Assembly (NCBI GenBank): GCA_033675265.1
Contig: JAUJYZ010001362.1
Coordinates: forward strand, 124,001-188,000
Direction: 5' to 3'
DNA from: Actinostola sp. cb2023
Taxonomy: Eukaryota; Cnidaria; Anthozoa; Actiniaria; Actinostolidae
Length of the DNA: 64,000 nt
The notes under the pieces are model-generated. The model saw nothing but the letters and a program-made list of their open reading frames with translations. It ran no database searches and was not told the origin of the DNA. Numbering within the stretch: position 1 is the stretch's first letter; each line of letters begins with the position of its first letter. This document shows, in pieces, positions 53,507 through 64,000 of the stretch. The position numbers and the translations under genes were made by a program.

Positions 53507-56500
53507 TCAAGTAAGCGATATACATAAAGGTCGCCTCCTCAGAAGTCTTCGTTTGTATTCCCTGGGATTCATGTTTCGCTCGTACATGGGCGTCATGAAG
53601 AAGTAGATGCGATATTCCTGATTGTGTTTCTCGTAGGTGTACGAGCTTTCTCGGCGGATGAAGCTTTTCTCGATGTCTTCTTGTTTGGGTTTACTCTGAA
53701 AGAGAATACAAAGGAACCTCACTTAAGCGGACACCCTTCAGACCAAGCATGGGTGGGAGAGGTGTCCGTCCGCTTATCAGAGGTGTCAGCTTACTGGAAG
53801 TGTATAACTGTAATAGTCAAACCTGCATGACTATAGGCCCATCTCAGTCTCGTAAACGACCACCCATTATTTTTTCTCAAATTCTACTGAAGAAATAGAA
53901 AACGAGCGCGCGTGCTATGTGCAGATTTATAGCACCCGGGGACTGATCAAAACACGAGAGAAGTGTTTTCTCGACACTTCTCGAGTGTTCTGATCAGTCC
54001 CCAAGTGCTATAAATCTGCACACAGCACAGCGGACAAGTTTTCTATTTCTTTTATAAAATACAATTATGATTTTAAGGCAAATTTTCAATTTTGTTCGTT
54101 ACAAAAATGTTTGAATATCTGCGCGCGCGTGGAATTCGTTTGGCCAATCAGAGCGCGCGTTAGATCAAAGTTATTTTATAAAACACTGTAATTATTGTCT
54201 CATATTATCAACTTCCCATAAGCGACCAGCGTGCCTGACAATTGAGTGGTCGAACACGAGAGGTTCGACCATTCAACATCGACCAAGTCGACTACAACAC
54301 GACCATGACCTTACTATTCAACACACAAAACATGACCACATCTGGTAATAGTACGCACCCTGCAGCCATATTCGGCCCACTCTCCTTGATCTGTGAGTCG
54401 ATACCAGATCCACTTCGTCGCCAGTTCATCGGAAAACTTCGCGCGTGACTCGGTAGACAATCGTCTTATTTCCGAGCGATGGTAGTTGACTTCCATACGC
54501 ATTTGTTGGAAATCAAGTCGTATTGAGTTGTCAGTCTTCAAGTGAGACCTTTAAAAATACATAAATAAACAAATAAATAAAAATACATAATGAAATCAAT
54601 AAATTACCAATATAGCATGGCCTCTTGGTCTATTATACTCTGCACTGTCCATTGTGTCATTCTAATCTACACTGTGTTTTATGAAGACATCAATTGAGCA
54701 CTATATAGTGTATCCCATTTGGCAATGCTGTGCAATGGCCCAACCCACTCTACATGCGACCTCTGCTGGGATCGCTTGGCTATTTTATGGCCGAGGGGGA
54801 CTTTGCCCCAGATGAAAATGGAAGGGTTTCAAATGACAGGAAAGATAACTCCATGTCATGGGCTTCCTATTTTCAAGGACAGGAAGGGGGATTGGAAGAG
54901 AGAAAGGTCTCCTTTACCACAGGTGACCCAGCAATTGACTGTCCAGCAATTATTGACTGTCCAGCAATTATTGACTGTCCAGCAATTTATTGACTGCAAT
55001 TATTGACTGTCCAGCAATTATTGACTGTCCAGCAATTATTATTGACTGTCCAGCAATTATTATTGACTGTCCAGCAATTATTATTGACTGTCCAGCAATT
55101 ATTATTGACTGTCCAGCAATTATTGACTGTCCAGCAATTATTGACTGTCCAGCAATTATTATTGACTGTCCAGCAATTATTGACTGTCCAGCAATTATTG
55201 ACTGTCCAGCAATTATTGACTGTCCAGCAATTATATTGACTGTCCAGCAATTATTGACTGTCCAGCAATTATTGACTGTCCAGCAATTATTGACTGTCCA
55301 GCAATTATTGACTGTCCAGCAATTATTGACTGTCCAGCAATTATTGACTGTCCAGCAATTATTGACTGTCCAGCAATTATTGACTGTCCAGCAATTATTG
55401 ACTGTCCAGCAATTATTGACTGTCCAGCAATTATTGACTGTCCAGCAATTATTGACTGTCCAGCAATTATTGACTGTCCAGCAATTATTCCAGCAATTAT
55501 TGACTGTCCAGCAATTATTGACTGTCCAGCAATTATTGACTGTCCAGCAATTTATTGACTGTCCAGCAATTATTGACTGTCCAGCAATTATTGACTGTCC
55601 AGCCAAACATGACTTGTGGAATAAATTAGAGTTTGAGTGACGGAAGTGACAGACACCTTTCTAAGCTGGACAGAGAGACTTTGCCTGGTCATCTCTGCAG
55701 TACTTTGACACAAGCACAAGAGCAAGCATAAAAACAAGCATAATAAGAGCAAGCATAATAAACATGTGTCATGAGAAAATTGGCTAATGGATAAGTGCAA
55801 GCACAAGAAAATGAACAATCCTTGTGCTTATCCCATATGTTTATGCTTAGTAGCATATAAGGTCCATTTTCACAGTAGAATGACACCTCTCAGGGGCGGA
55901 TCCAGAGATTTTGCAAAAGGGGGGGGGGGGGGGGGGGGGGGGGGGAGGTGTTCAGGTTGGACATTAGTTTCAGCTAAATTTTATGTAAATAATTTTTTGG
56001 CAAAAACGGTATTCAAATTTCCAAAAGGGAGTGTGCACCTCCTTTGCAACACCCTAAAACACCCCTGCCTTTTTGAGTTTGTGCATTTGCTTGCATCGCT
56101 AGGAGTTGAACTCACCGTCGTGCCATTGCTGACAGGTCTGGGTTGATATCACTAGTATTTGTAATCTCATTGATAGGATTACAGAATAGTTTCTCTATGG
56201 TATTATTGTCTTGCTCACTGAAGCTTTTCCATCCTTGGACAGGAATGCGATACTGCCAGTGGTATTGCCAGGGGCAATGATGATTACTACATCGGCGGCC
56301 TTTATTGCACTCTCCGTGTAAGAAATCCAAGCAAATATGGGCAAATGAGCTCAATTTAAAGTGGACTGCAGAGGAAATAAACCAAATTTATGTGAATTTT
56401 ATGACATCTGGAGCAATCACACCGTGCAACGCTTTGCACTAAATAGTACTAATTTTAATTATCACTATTTAGTACTACATTGTACTAAAATGTATTTATA

Positions 56501-58405
56501 TGTATTTATAAATAAAGTTGTCAAATCAAATCAAAAAAATCAAAAAATCAAAAAATAAATATGTCGCATGGTTAAGTGTTGGTATTCTATCTGTGAAAAA
56601 AGTACTCAATACTTTTTATGTGGCTAAATGTAATTTAGGCTAAGTTAAAATTAAGACTATGCTGGCCAGTGGTCTTCATCACACATGACAATTGCGGAGC
56701 ACCTCTTGTGGGTCTTCAGGGGCAAGACAGACAATGTGCCATGACTAGTCACTCTGGCAAGTTTGTTGATCATCGCAGCATCACAAACTAGATATTGTGC
56801 CTTCATCTGACTCTAACGATCATTGCCCCACCCAACCCTCCCTAATGGTAAGTATCGGTTAGGTAAATAGTCTCCACTGATTCCTGGATTCCTTCTATCA
56901 GTGTGACAGGTGGACCGTGACAGGGTTACCATGGATACTTCCTAGTGTCGCACAGAGGCTGCAGTCCAGGTCCACCAAGTTTAAGGCACCTACCACCAGG
57001 ATCCTCTATTGTCAATGAATTTAAGTTTTGTTTCATTGATATAATGTGAGCTGATAAAATTGAATGAAAATGAATGAAGTGTCGAAGGTTCAACCCCCAA
57101 TTATTTTTTTGATATTTATCATACGTCATACCAATCTCCAATTGCAACTCAGGGGGAGGTACAGACTGTAAGACATGGCCCCCTGCTTCCAGAGGGAAGG
57201 AGAGACTTACCCTCATCAAGTTCATCATTTGCATCTTTGTTTGAGCTCCTTATGGATTTATGTCTCCGTGGCGACCGTTCATTGTCTATGTCCAAGCACA
57301 CAGGAGTAGAAAACCTGTTTCTAAACCTGTAAGCCACCAGGAGGGATACCGTTGTCATGACTGCAGCAAATATCCTAGTAACACTCCAGTAGTTATGATG
57401 GATTTCTTCCTCCGCGTAAACAGCCACAAAGTATTTATAAAAATATGAGCTCAGAATGACTGTACGATCAAACAGGTAAGTACAGAGTACTGTCATGAAT
57501 GGAATGACTTTGAAGACCAAAACTTCAAGGCCAATCAACATCAACTCCAGCAGTACTTGCCAGAAGTACTTTACACATCTCAGGTGAAGAAACCATACTG
57601 AACATTTATAAATACGCGACGAAAACGCAGTTAAAACTCTCAGAATAAAGTCAAACACTCCCTCTACACAAAGCCACAGTAGATAACACATGTGTTTTAG
57701 TAAACCTAATAGAAAATCGAATCCTACTGCGACTACTTTCCAAAGGTCTTGCAGTGTCCATAGGATAGGGCTGAGTACAAACGTAAATAGCGACAACAAC
57801 ATATCAAGAAATTGGAAAACAAGTCTAGAATAGCGATAAACTTCAACTCCAATAAATATTGCAAATATTAGTAGCATTGTTGCTACTGTCCATTGACCTC
57901 CAGGAGTGTAGTCACTTGCAAGTAGGAAAAGTCTTCGACATAATTCACGAAAACCTCGCAAGTAAATTCTGACATCAAGGAACTTTTCCCTCACCATTTT
58001 TCTAACTCTGAAAATGCGCCTTTTAACAGGGACACATATGATTTGATAGAGTCTTGTCTTTGCCTGAGAATAGTACTCTTTAGGTCTTTCTAGTACTGAA
58101 ATAAAGAATTGTTTATACTCGAAGTTGATCAGACAGCGAACAGACGATGAAGCTCTCTCGACGCCATGTCTGACACCAAAGATAACACTGCATAACAATC
58201 CATAGAGGAACGCAAAGAAGCTTATAACGGGGCTAAGGAATCCATAAACCATTCGCAAAACATTCTCGGTTCTTTCCTTTTGCCTGGCATAGAATGCAAT
58301 AACGTTATTCTTGAATTCAAAAGGGAAATTGAAGTATCGTGATTTCTCGGTCTGTCCTTCTTCAGCCATGTTGTTGTCTTCTTGCTGGTCTGAATCTGAA
58401 TCCAT
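53507..58405 (-). CDS. Multi-pass membrane protein with CCCH zinc finger and two WWE domains (4 exons)
   Basis: Exons 58405-57211, 56365-56116, 54548-54359 and 53695-53507 join in phases 1, 2 and 0 with GT/AG sites and total 1824 bases (607 residues). Exon 1 (398 residues) has an acidic N-terminus and about 6-8 hydrophobic segments (for example LSPVISFFAFLYGLLCSVIF and ATMLLIFAIFIGV), then a basic/acidic tail. Exon 2 carries a CCCH finger (ICLDFLHGECNKGRRCSNHHC) running directly into a WWE-type region, WQYRIPVQGWKSFSEQDNN with IEKLFCNP, as in ZAP/PARP12-type proteins. Exon 3 ends the first WWE and begins the second (KWIWYRLTDQGEWAEYG). Exon 4 finishes it (RLLRRRPLC) and stops. CCCH fingers bind RNA and WWE domains often bind ADP-ribose; no PARP domain is present. 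Linking exon 1 to exon 2 rests on phase and orientation only. Confidence 0.75.
53880..54190. mobile_element. Foldback element, second copy of the GCGCGC/CCAATCAGAG family
   Basis: AGAAATAGAAAACGAGCGCG and its inverse bracket a hairpin with GCACCCGGGGACTGATCA-like arms, then TTGGCCAATCAGAGCGCGCG. It lies between exons 3 and 4 of the CCCH-WWE gene. Confidence 0.75.
54725..54928 (+). other. Possible exon-like segment opposite the CCCH-WWE intron
   Basis: The plus strand is open and reads MRPLLGSLGYFMAEGDFAPD followed by a polar tail. It ends TTTACCACAG|GTGACC, a good donor. No family recognised. It may be a captured exon next to the 18-bp array or chance. Confidence 0.25.
54930..55606 (+). repeat. 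18-bp minisatellite (ATTATTGACTGTCCAGCA), ~37 copies
   Basis: Near-perfect units, some with an extra ATT. Lies in intron 2 of the CCCH-WWE gene. Open in several frames, so long ORFs on both strands are artefacts. Confidence 0.97.
55915..55950 (+). repeat. Poly-G tract in intron 2 of the CCCH-WWE gene
   Basis: About 27 consecutive G starting after AAAAGG. A foldback relative of other poly-G sites was not found around it. Confidence 0.9.
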
Positions 58406-58604
58406 GATTTACGGCGATCTGTCTTCGGAAAATGTGCTTAGAAGACAAAATAAACAATTAACGTGATTCTTGTAGCATTGTTGAAGCTTTTGCCTCAGTG
58501 AAACTCCAAAGTACGGCGCTGTTGTAGGAGTTTAGGCCAACAAACGTTGCACTTTTGATATCAACTTTGCATAACATTACACGCATGACTTCACCATCAA
58601 ACAC

Positions 58605-58996
58605 ATGAGCAGCAAAGCAGCAGCATCAACTACTTTTTCGCCATTTAAATTTCCTGAACTCAAGGATATCATAGAGGCAAGATATTCCTATTTCTTTGCA
58701 ATCAACTGTAAACCCCCAAAAGCGTGTTTACTGAGAGTAAGAGTTTTGGCGCCTTTGTCACGCATATCCCACCACAGGAAGCCCAGACTGCCTTTTATTA
58801 CTTATTGGGGTTCCTGTTCCTGTGCATTGCCTTGTCTATTTTCAAAATACCGCAATATTGCAAAGACAATTTCCTTAAAAATGAAAACAATAAAACTAAA
58901 AGGAAAGGACAAAAGAAAAGAGAGAAAAAGAAACGCGCTAAAAAAGAAGGGGGGGAAGAGAAGAACAGGTCGATTCTCCATCCTTTGACTCCATAG
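58605..58996 (+). CDS. Possible small membrane protein with Lys-rich tail, divergent from the CCCH-WWE gene
   Basis: An ORF from ATG 58605 begins MSSKAAASTTFSPFKFPELK. In an overlapping frame from 58724, a sequence with a plausible membrane helix (YYLLGFLFLCIALSIFKIP) and a very basic Lys/Arg tail ends at 58996. The two parts would need a one-base shift or a splice near 58720. The start lies only 200 bases from the ATG of the minus-strand membrane gene, so a shared promoter is possible. The second part also contains the dispersed CACAGGAAGCCCA motif, so it could instead be repeat-derived. No family recognised. Confidence 0.3.
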
Positions 58997-59164
58997 TTTT
59001 CGTCACGGTCCCACCCCTCCTCATGGATCATGATCCATGCCCTCTTGTATCAAAGAAAAGACGAAAAAGAAAACTTGGAAAAAAGAAAAAAAAAAAGAAA
59101 TAAGTATGGCACGATTCTCCCAAGACGCTGAGACATCGAATCGACTTACGTAAAGGGTGAAGAT

Positions 59165-59270
59165 TTCGGCCCTGTCCGCAGTGTCGTCACGCAACGCGCT
59201 CTCCCCTTCCGTGTGTTAAGGGGAGAGAACGTTGCGTGACGACACTAAACACGGCTGCGAGGGAGACTTT
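59165..59270. mobile_element. Palindromic remnant of the Mutator-like end (GTGTCGTCACGCAACG)
   Basis: AGTGTCGTCACGCAACGCGC and CGTTGCGTGACGACACTAAA face each other across GTGTGTTAAGG, followed by CGGCTGCGAGGGAGACT. These are the terminal arms of the 27163-27985 family joined head to head. Confidence 0.7.
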
Positions 59271-59728
59271 TAGCGATCCCGGTGCTACAAAAAAAACTAG
59301 GCCAAGCCATAAATTCAGATATCCTCTATTAGGCCATGATAACAAATTGTTGTATCAAAATCACCTAGGATGTTGTTTTCAGCTGAAAGATTAGCTATTC
59401 CTTCACATGTTCTTTCTCATGATTCTTCAACTCATGTTGTCTCAAAATCACCTCGATCAGTTCGGGTATGCGCACGATCCAAAAACCCGAGACCTGCAGT
59501 CATTTTCTTGGTCGATGTGTTGTCTAGGAGCACATCTCAATATGAGAACTGTTATTACAAAATGTATCTTAGTCAACAAAACCGTTTTGAGAACACAGAC
59601 GTATCATATTAATAAAAATAACTTAAACATTTTTTAATTATTTTTAATTATTTTACAGTTATTAAAATAATTATTTTCGTGAGTATAAAAATGTTCTTAC
59701 AAAAACAAACAGTAAAAGAAAAAAGAAA

Positions 59729-59817
59729 AAAAAGTCGGTGACGCGAGGAATCGATCCCGGGCCTTGCATGGCCTTGTGCTTCTAACGCGCTGTGTTTCTG
59801 TGCGAGCCACGGGACCA
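59729..59817 (-). pseudogene. tRNA-like remnant (pseudo-tRNA or SINE head)
   Basis: The minus strand reads GCGCGTTAGA then GGGATCGATTCC close to a GTCACCGAC end, resembling the anticodon and T-arm layout of a tRNA with A- and B-box promoter parts. The 5' half is degenerate and the T-loop has GATCGA instead of GTTCGA. Confidence 0.4.
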
Positions 59818-60104
59818 TAGTAATTTGCACAACAATAGACAGTCCATTCACAGGATACACTAGGTTATTTTGTCCTCCAAATCAATAAGCGTGCACGATA
59901 GCCTAGTGGTGCGGGGCAGTTATTTAGTGGGACTAGGATCCGACTGTTCCCTCCCTCTTTGATCACTAAGCTGATTGGTGTAATGCCCGGATAGCGCGGA
60001 TGGGGCCGAAATCTTCATCCTATACGTAACATACGGTGACTCAGCATGTCTGGGAGTATGGCCTTTTTTGGATAAATTACCGGCATTCATCTCTTTTTTG
60101 AACC

Positions 60105-60155
60105 TGCATGGGGGTCCAGGGTTCGAGTCCCAGCTGTGGCACCTTTTTTTTTCAT
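60105..60155 (+). other. tRNA 3'-half / SINE-like fragment
   Basis: GGGTTCGAGTCCCAGC is a canonical B box. It is followed by TGTGGCACC and a T run. An A-box-like TAGCCTAGTGGTGC lies at about 59901, too far away for a single intact tRNA. Confidence 0.4.
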
Positions 60156-60379
60156 TCATTCTTGTTTTGTTCTTGTTTGTTTGTTTTCTATTTTGGAATT
60201 GTTTACATATTTCTTCTTTTTTTTTTTGTAAAAAATATTGTAAATAGCATAAATAAGCTTTCACCAGTCTTCTCCTTTTCCCTTGCTAGGTCCATTTTAA
60301 ATGATTTTATAATTTTTAAAATAATTTCAATATTTAACGTTGCTTTCGTTTGACTAATTACATTTAAACGATATTCAAA

Positions 60380-63300
60380 CAAAGGGGTTACGCGTGACTT
60401 GACCAAAAAAAGGAGCGTGAATCGTGAAATTCATAAAAATTGACTTGATGCCAAATTTATGTTTCAACGTGATCGTCCCTTTTGACCGACTGTGATTCGT
60501 GATTTACCGCTGTTTCTGTAAAAACGTGAACGTTTAGGATCTAAACATTTTCACGCGTGAAATTCCAAAATTTTGGCTAGCGTTCGTGATTCGTGAATTT
60601 CGTCCTTTTTTGATCCGCGACTGTGATTTACAAAAAAATACCGCTGTTAAGCGTGATCATGACCCCCCTTTTGCTACACTGATTCGTGAACAAGAATTCA
60701 GGCATCTAAACTGATTTCCACCTCTTGAAAGCGTGCACAGCGTAAATAGCCAAAAAATTTCTGATCATAGATTTTGTTTTGATTCGATAAATTCACAAAA
60801 ATGTGAAATCAACGATACAACAAATTTTAAAAATCCAGTATTACGCGTGAATTTATGATCAAGTTCATCACTTGATGTCTAGAAAGAAAAATCTCTCAGC
60901 GCGATGAAGCATTCAACAGAATTTATATACAAACAATATTACGACACAAACTTTTTCCCCAGTTTCATGATATAGTCACGTCAAAGCTGGTGTGACTATT
61001 GACCCCCCTTTTTGCTACACTGATTCAACAGACACAAGAATTCAGGCATTTTATTATACTGATAGATCCACCTCTTGAAAGAGTGCAACAGGCGCGTAAA
61101 TAGCATAAATCAACTTCTGATCATAGATTTTGTTTTGCGGTATTAAGACATACAAAAATTCACAAAAATGTGAAATCAAAAAACGTTGAAAACTGACAAT
61201 TCTACTGAAAATGCATTAAAAACCTCATTGTGGGCCTCGTTATTTAAATAAAAAGTAAATATACAGCGAAAAGGAAAAGCGTTGTTTCTGATGGAAATGA
61301 AAAATAAAAGTTCATTATTATTTATATGTCTTTAAAGAAGACTATACCACACAAACAAAATAGTTTCTCAGCGCGAATATATATCTAGAATTATCAACGT
61401 TTATAGAAAACCTGTCATTCATATTTTTATGATTAGTAGCCACAGAAAATTATTGTTTCTGTGTAAATTTCCGTTCAACCATATTCTTTACAGATTGACA
61501 CAGGCAGCCCAACTTATATTAGATTTGTTTCAAAGATCTGGCGTTTAAATCATCCTGTTATCAATCTTTTTATAATATTATCAGTTCGTTGTTTTATAAC
61601 TGTAAAATCGACTCTGATAAGCTTTTGATGGTAGAATAGTCAGCAGCGCGCGCATAAAAATATCTTTGACACCCAGATAACAGCTATTTAGAAAAAAATA
61701 TCATAAACTATTCAAACTGAATACAGTTGCAGAAAGAGTGAATAGGAGAAAGATGTCTTTTTTTTTTAACCATATCCTGTTTCTCTTTCATTGTGGGCCT
61801 CGTTATTTTGAAATAAAAAGTAAATATACAGCGATTTGTTCGCCATATGGAGCTAGTATATTGTTTTCTGATGGAATACACAAAAAAATTTGCTCAAATT
61901 AGCCTATTAGTGTAAATTATTACAAATACCAACGATACTTTGTTGACATTCAACAATAGAAAACATTTTTAATTGCACGGGTTAATCTCTGGATTGAGGC
62001 TAAGCCTGAGCGAAACGCGTGTCCATTTCAGCCGTGGGAGCACAGCAAAATGCATTTCGGTCTTGGAATACACTATTTAGAAGCGTACTAGAGAAAGGAG
62101 GACACGGTTATCAACGTTTATTGAAATACCTGTATATTATCCTTCTTTTTTACTGATGAGTAGCTTTTCCCATCCCAAGCACGTTATTTCTTCTCTTTTT
62201 GTGGAATCATCCAATCTCGTTTTCCCGGGATATGATTGAATGGACTTCAAGAACGATACATATAGAAACCAAGACAAAGTTCTTTGAGTTCTTCATTACC
62301 CAAGATATGGCGTTAAAATCATAGTGTATTGAGATATCAAGAGGTTGAGCAATAATTCCGTTTATGATTCTGGATCATTCATTGCACTGTTTATGAAAAG
62401 CATTTAACTGTATAAAATCGACTACAGCTTATATGATGCTCGTGACGAATCGTAGAATAGCGACCAATTTGAAAGATAACATTGCACTGACTCGACCTAT
62501 GTTGACGTGGAAACACAAAAGCGTTTTCACATGAATGAGAGGTTGGTCATGTATAGTTATTCCATAGAATCGGATATAAAGTACGAGCAATAGAAAGGCT
62601 TCGAATCCACTCTGAACAAGAACGCGGTCAAAGCCCAAATGAATATCGTACGATATAACGTCTATTCACGTGAAAAAAATCATTTACTACATACAGTTTC
62701 AGTGAATACATTCATTTATTATCGCCCAAAATCGTTGCTGTTATATAAAGACTGTCTCACTTTTTTTTTTAATAATATTAATCACTACCAATCTAATCTC
62801 TCTTATTATTATTATTTATTATTATTATTTTTATTATTACTGAGATACGTGAATACTTTTAATCTTTCAACCACTGCACGCCCCCCACTGCACAAGTTAA
62901 TATTCTAAATGTACAATGTACTGAATCCTTTATAGACGTCACAATCATCATCAGAATCATCATCGTCTTATATAGATACAGCACATTTTTCACCTCCAGA
63001 TAGGACGCTTTGGCCTTCTCCATATTTCGAGATAGAGCCTATCAGTTTAGACACAAACAAGCTGTACGTCACCTTAGAATAGTCAGCAAAACACGTCATT
63101 GAACCAACAACCAACAAGAACAACTGATCCTACAACAACAACAAAAATCACAACAATAACAACAATGCAACAAACAACTAGCTTACTAATACAGTTTCTC
63201 AAATTCAGTGACGTTAGGTCTTTTTTATTCACACAATAACAACAACGAGAATAACAACAACAAAAAAGTGTTGTAACAACTCAACAAACAGAAACCATTT

Positions 63301-64000
63301 TTTAATTGCACAGTATAGAATACAGATTCTCTTTCAATTAATTTAGGCTAAAAAAAAAAGAGCTACACAAGCTACGCAAAAAAACTTTTGATGCATCTCA
63401 TCCAATCAATTATTGTCTAAACGGCAAAACGTACTTTTTTGCGAAAACGCCTCCATTACAGTAAAGTATTTGACTACTGACCAACCTTCTCTCTGGTTTC
63501 AATTCCACACGCTTCCTTATTCCTTCTCTCTTTTAATTTCCATTTCTCTCTTTTTCCTTTCTTCTTCATTTGCTTTTCCCATCCCATTGCACGTTATTTT
63601 CTTTTTCTTTTCTCTTCTTTTTCCCCCTCTCGTTTTCCCGGGATATGATTGAATGGACTTCAAGAACGATACAGTACCTTAAAGAATTCACAAAGTTCTT
63701 TGAGTTCTTCATCTGTCCCCAAGAACCCCCAGGTAAGCAGTGGCATAGTGTATTGAGATATCACATAGAAATGAGCCATAAATCCGTACTGATTCTGGAT
63801 AAAAATAACATTGCACTGTTTATGAAAAGCATTTCAAGGTAGCAGTATATCTCTGGGTCTACAGCTTAATGATGAATGTAATACACCGAATCGAAATATG
63901 GCGACCAATTTGAATAACTATTGTTCTGGACTGACCAACCTCGTGTTCACGTGGAAACACAAAAGCGTTTTCACATGAATGAGAGGTTGGTCAGTCAGGA
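60380..64000. repeat. Degenerate duplicated block, no gene recognised
   Basis: CCTCTTGAAAGnGTGCA sections at 60720 and 61070, CATTGTGGGCCTCGTTATTT at 61227 and 61789, and GGATATGATTGAATGGACTT at 62229 and 63641 show nested direct duplications. CGTGATnCGTGAA sequences at 60390-60680 relate to 2844-3054. Short ORFs at 63413-63842 are not convincing. Confidence 0.6.

Noticed and set aside
54968..55640. ORFs of 212-216 residues on both strands
   Set aside because: 18-bp minisatellite with no stop in several frames.
63413..63842. Plus-strand ORFs with an apparent GT donor after a Pro codon
   Set aside because: The region is a duplicated repeat (compare 62160-62400), and the second copy is not open.

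Overview
This is eukaryotic DNA from an animal. The genes are split by GT-AG introns, protein-coding density is low, and most of the rest is small inverted-repeat transposons, foldback elements, minisatellites and microsatellites. Two NK-like homeodomain genes place it in Metazoa. A sponge or a cnidarian is my best guess, from the simple NK-like genes, the short introns and the CCCH-WWE and DUF229-type families, but nothing in the window fixes the species.

Layout: 1-4279 holds the 5' part of a minus-strand gene (paralog A). 4360-9345 is a minisatellite interrupted by a 4.1-kb foldback element that carries an Ig-domain exon fragment. 9346-11080 is intergenic, with poly-G foldback DNA. 11081-22007 is a plus-strand DUF229/alkaline-phosphatase-like membrane enzyme gene with a 64-copy, 105-bp coding repeat (35 residues per unit) in its stalk. 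22922-29111 is paralog B, a complete eight-exon gene that I could join in phase into 535 codons. 29112-37802 is repeat-rich intergenic DNA. 37803-38517 and 43839-44632 are two minus-strand homeobox genes. 44633-53506 is intergenic with several tandem repeats and one perfect 35-bp hairpin. 53507-58405 is a four-exon minus-strand gene encoding about 607 residues: a multi-pass membrane region, then a CCCH zinc finger and two WWE domains. 58406-64000 is mostly repeats, with one possible small membrane-protein ORF and tRNA-like remnants.

Three things stand out. (1) Paralogs A and B share nearly identical introns and small phase 1-1 linker exons (roughly 1-2605 against 24600-27520), yet their first exons, encoding the globular N-terminal domain, have no visible DNA similarity. 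Homology stops inside a Mutator-like element in intron 1, so this looks like a modular family with an exchanged or rapidly diversified first module. The first domain resembles a degenerate trypsin-like fold. (2) The membrane-anchored CCCH-WWE-WWE protein has the RNA-binding/ADP-ribose-reading architecture of ZAP/PARP12 relatives but sits behind a multi-pass membrane region and has no PARP domain. (3) The two homeoboxes match at 216 of 218 bases while their flanks have diverged, which points to gene conversion.

Because the A/B duplication supplies empty sites and shared sites, several transposon families can be delimited to the base, with target duplications of 8 bp (hAT-like), TA (Tc1/mariner-like), TTA (PIF/Harbinger-like), TTAA and 9 bp (Mutator-like). 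Several coding regions carry one-base frame breaks in homopolymers or repeat arrays. These could be consensus errors or real lesions, and I report both readings.
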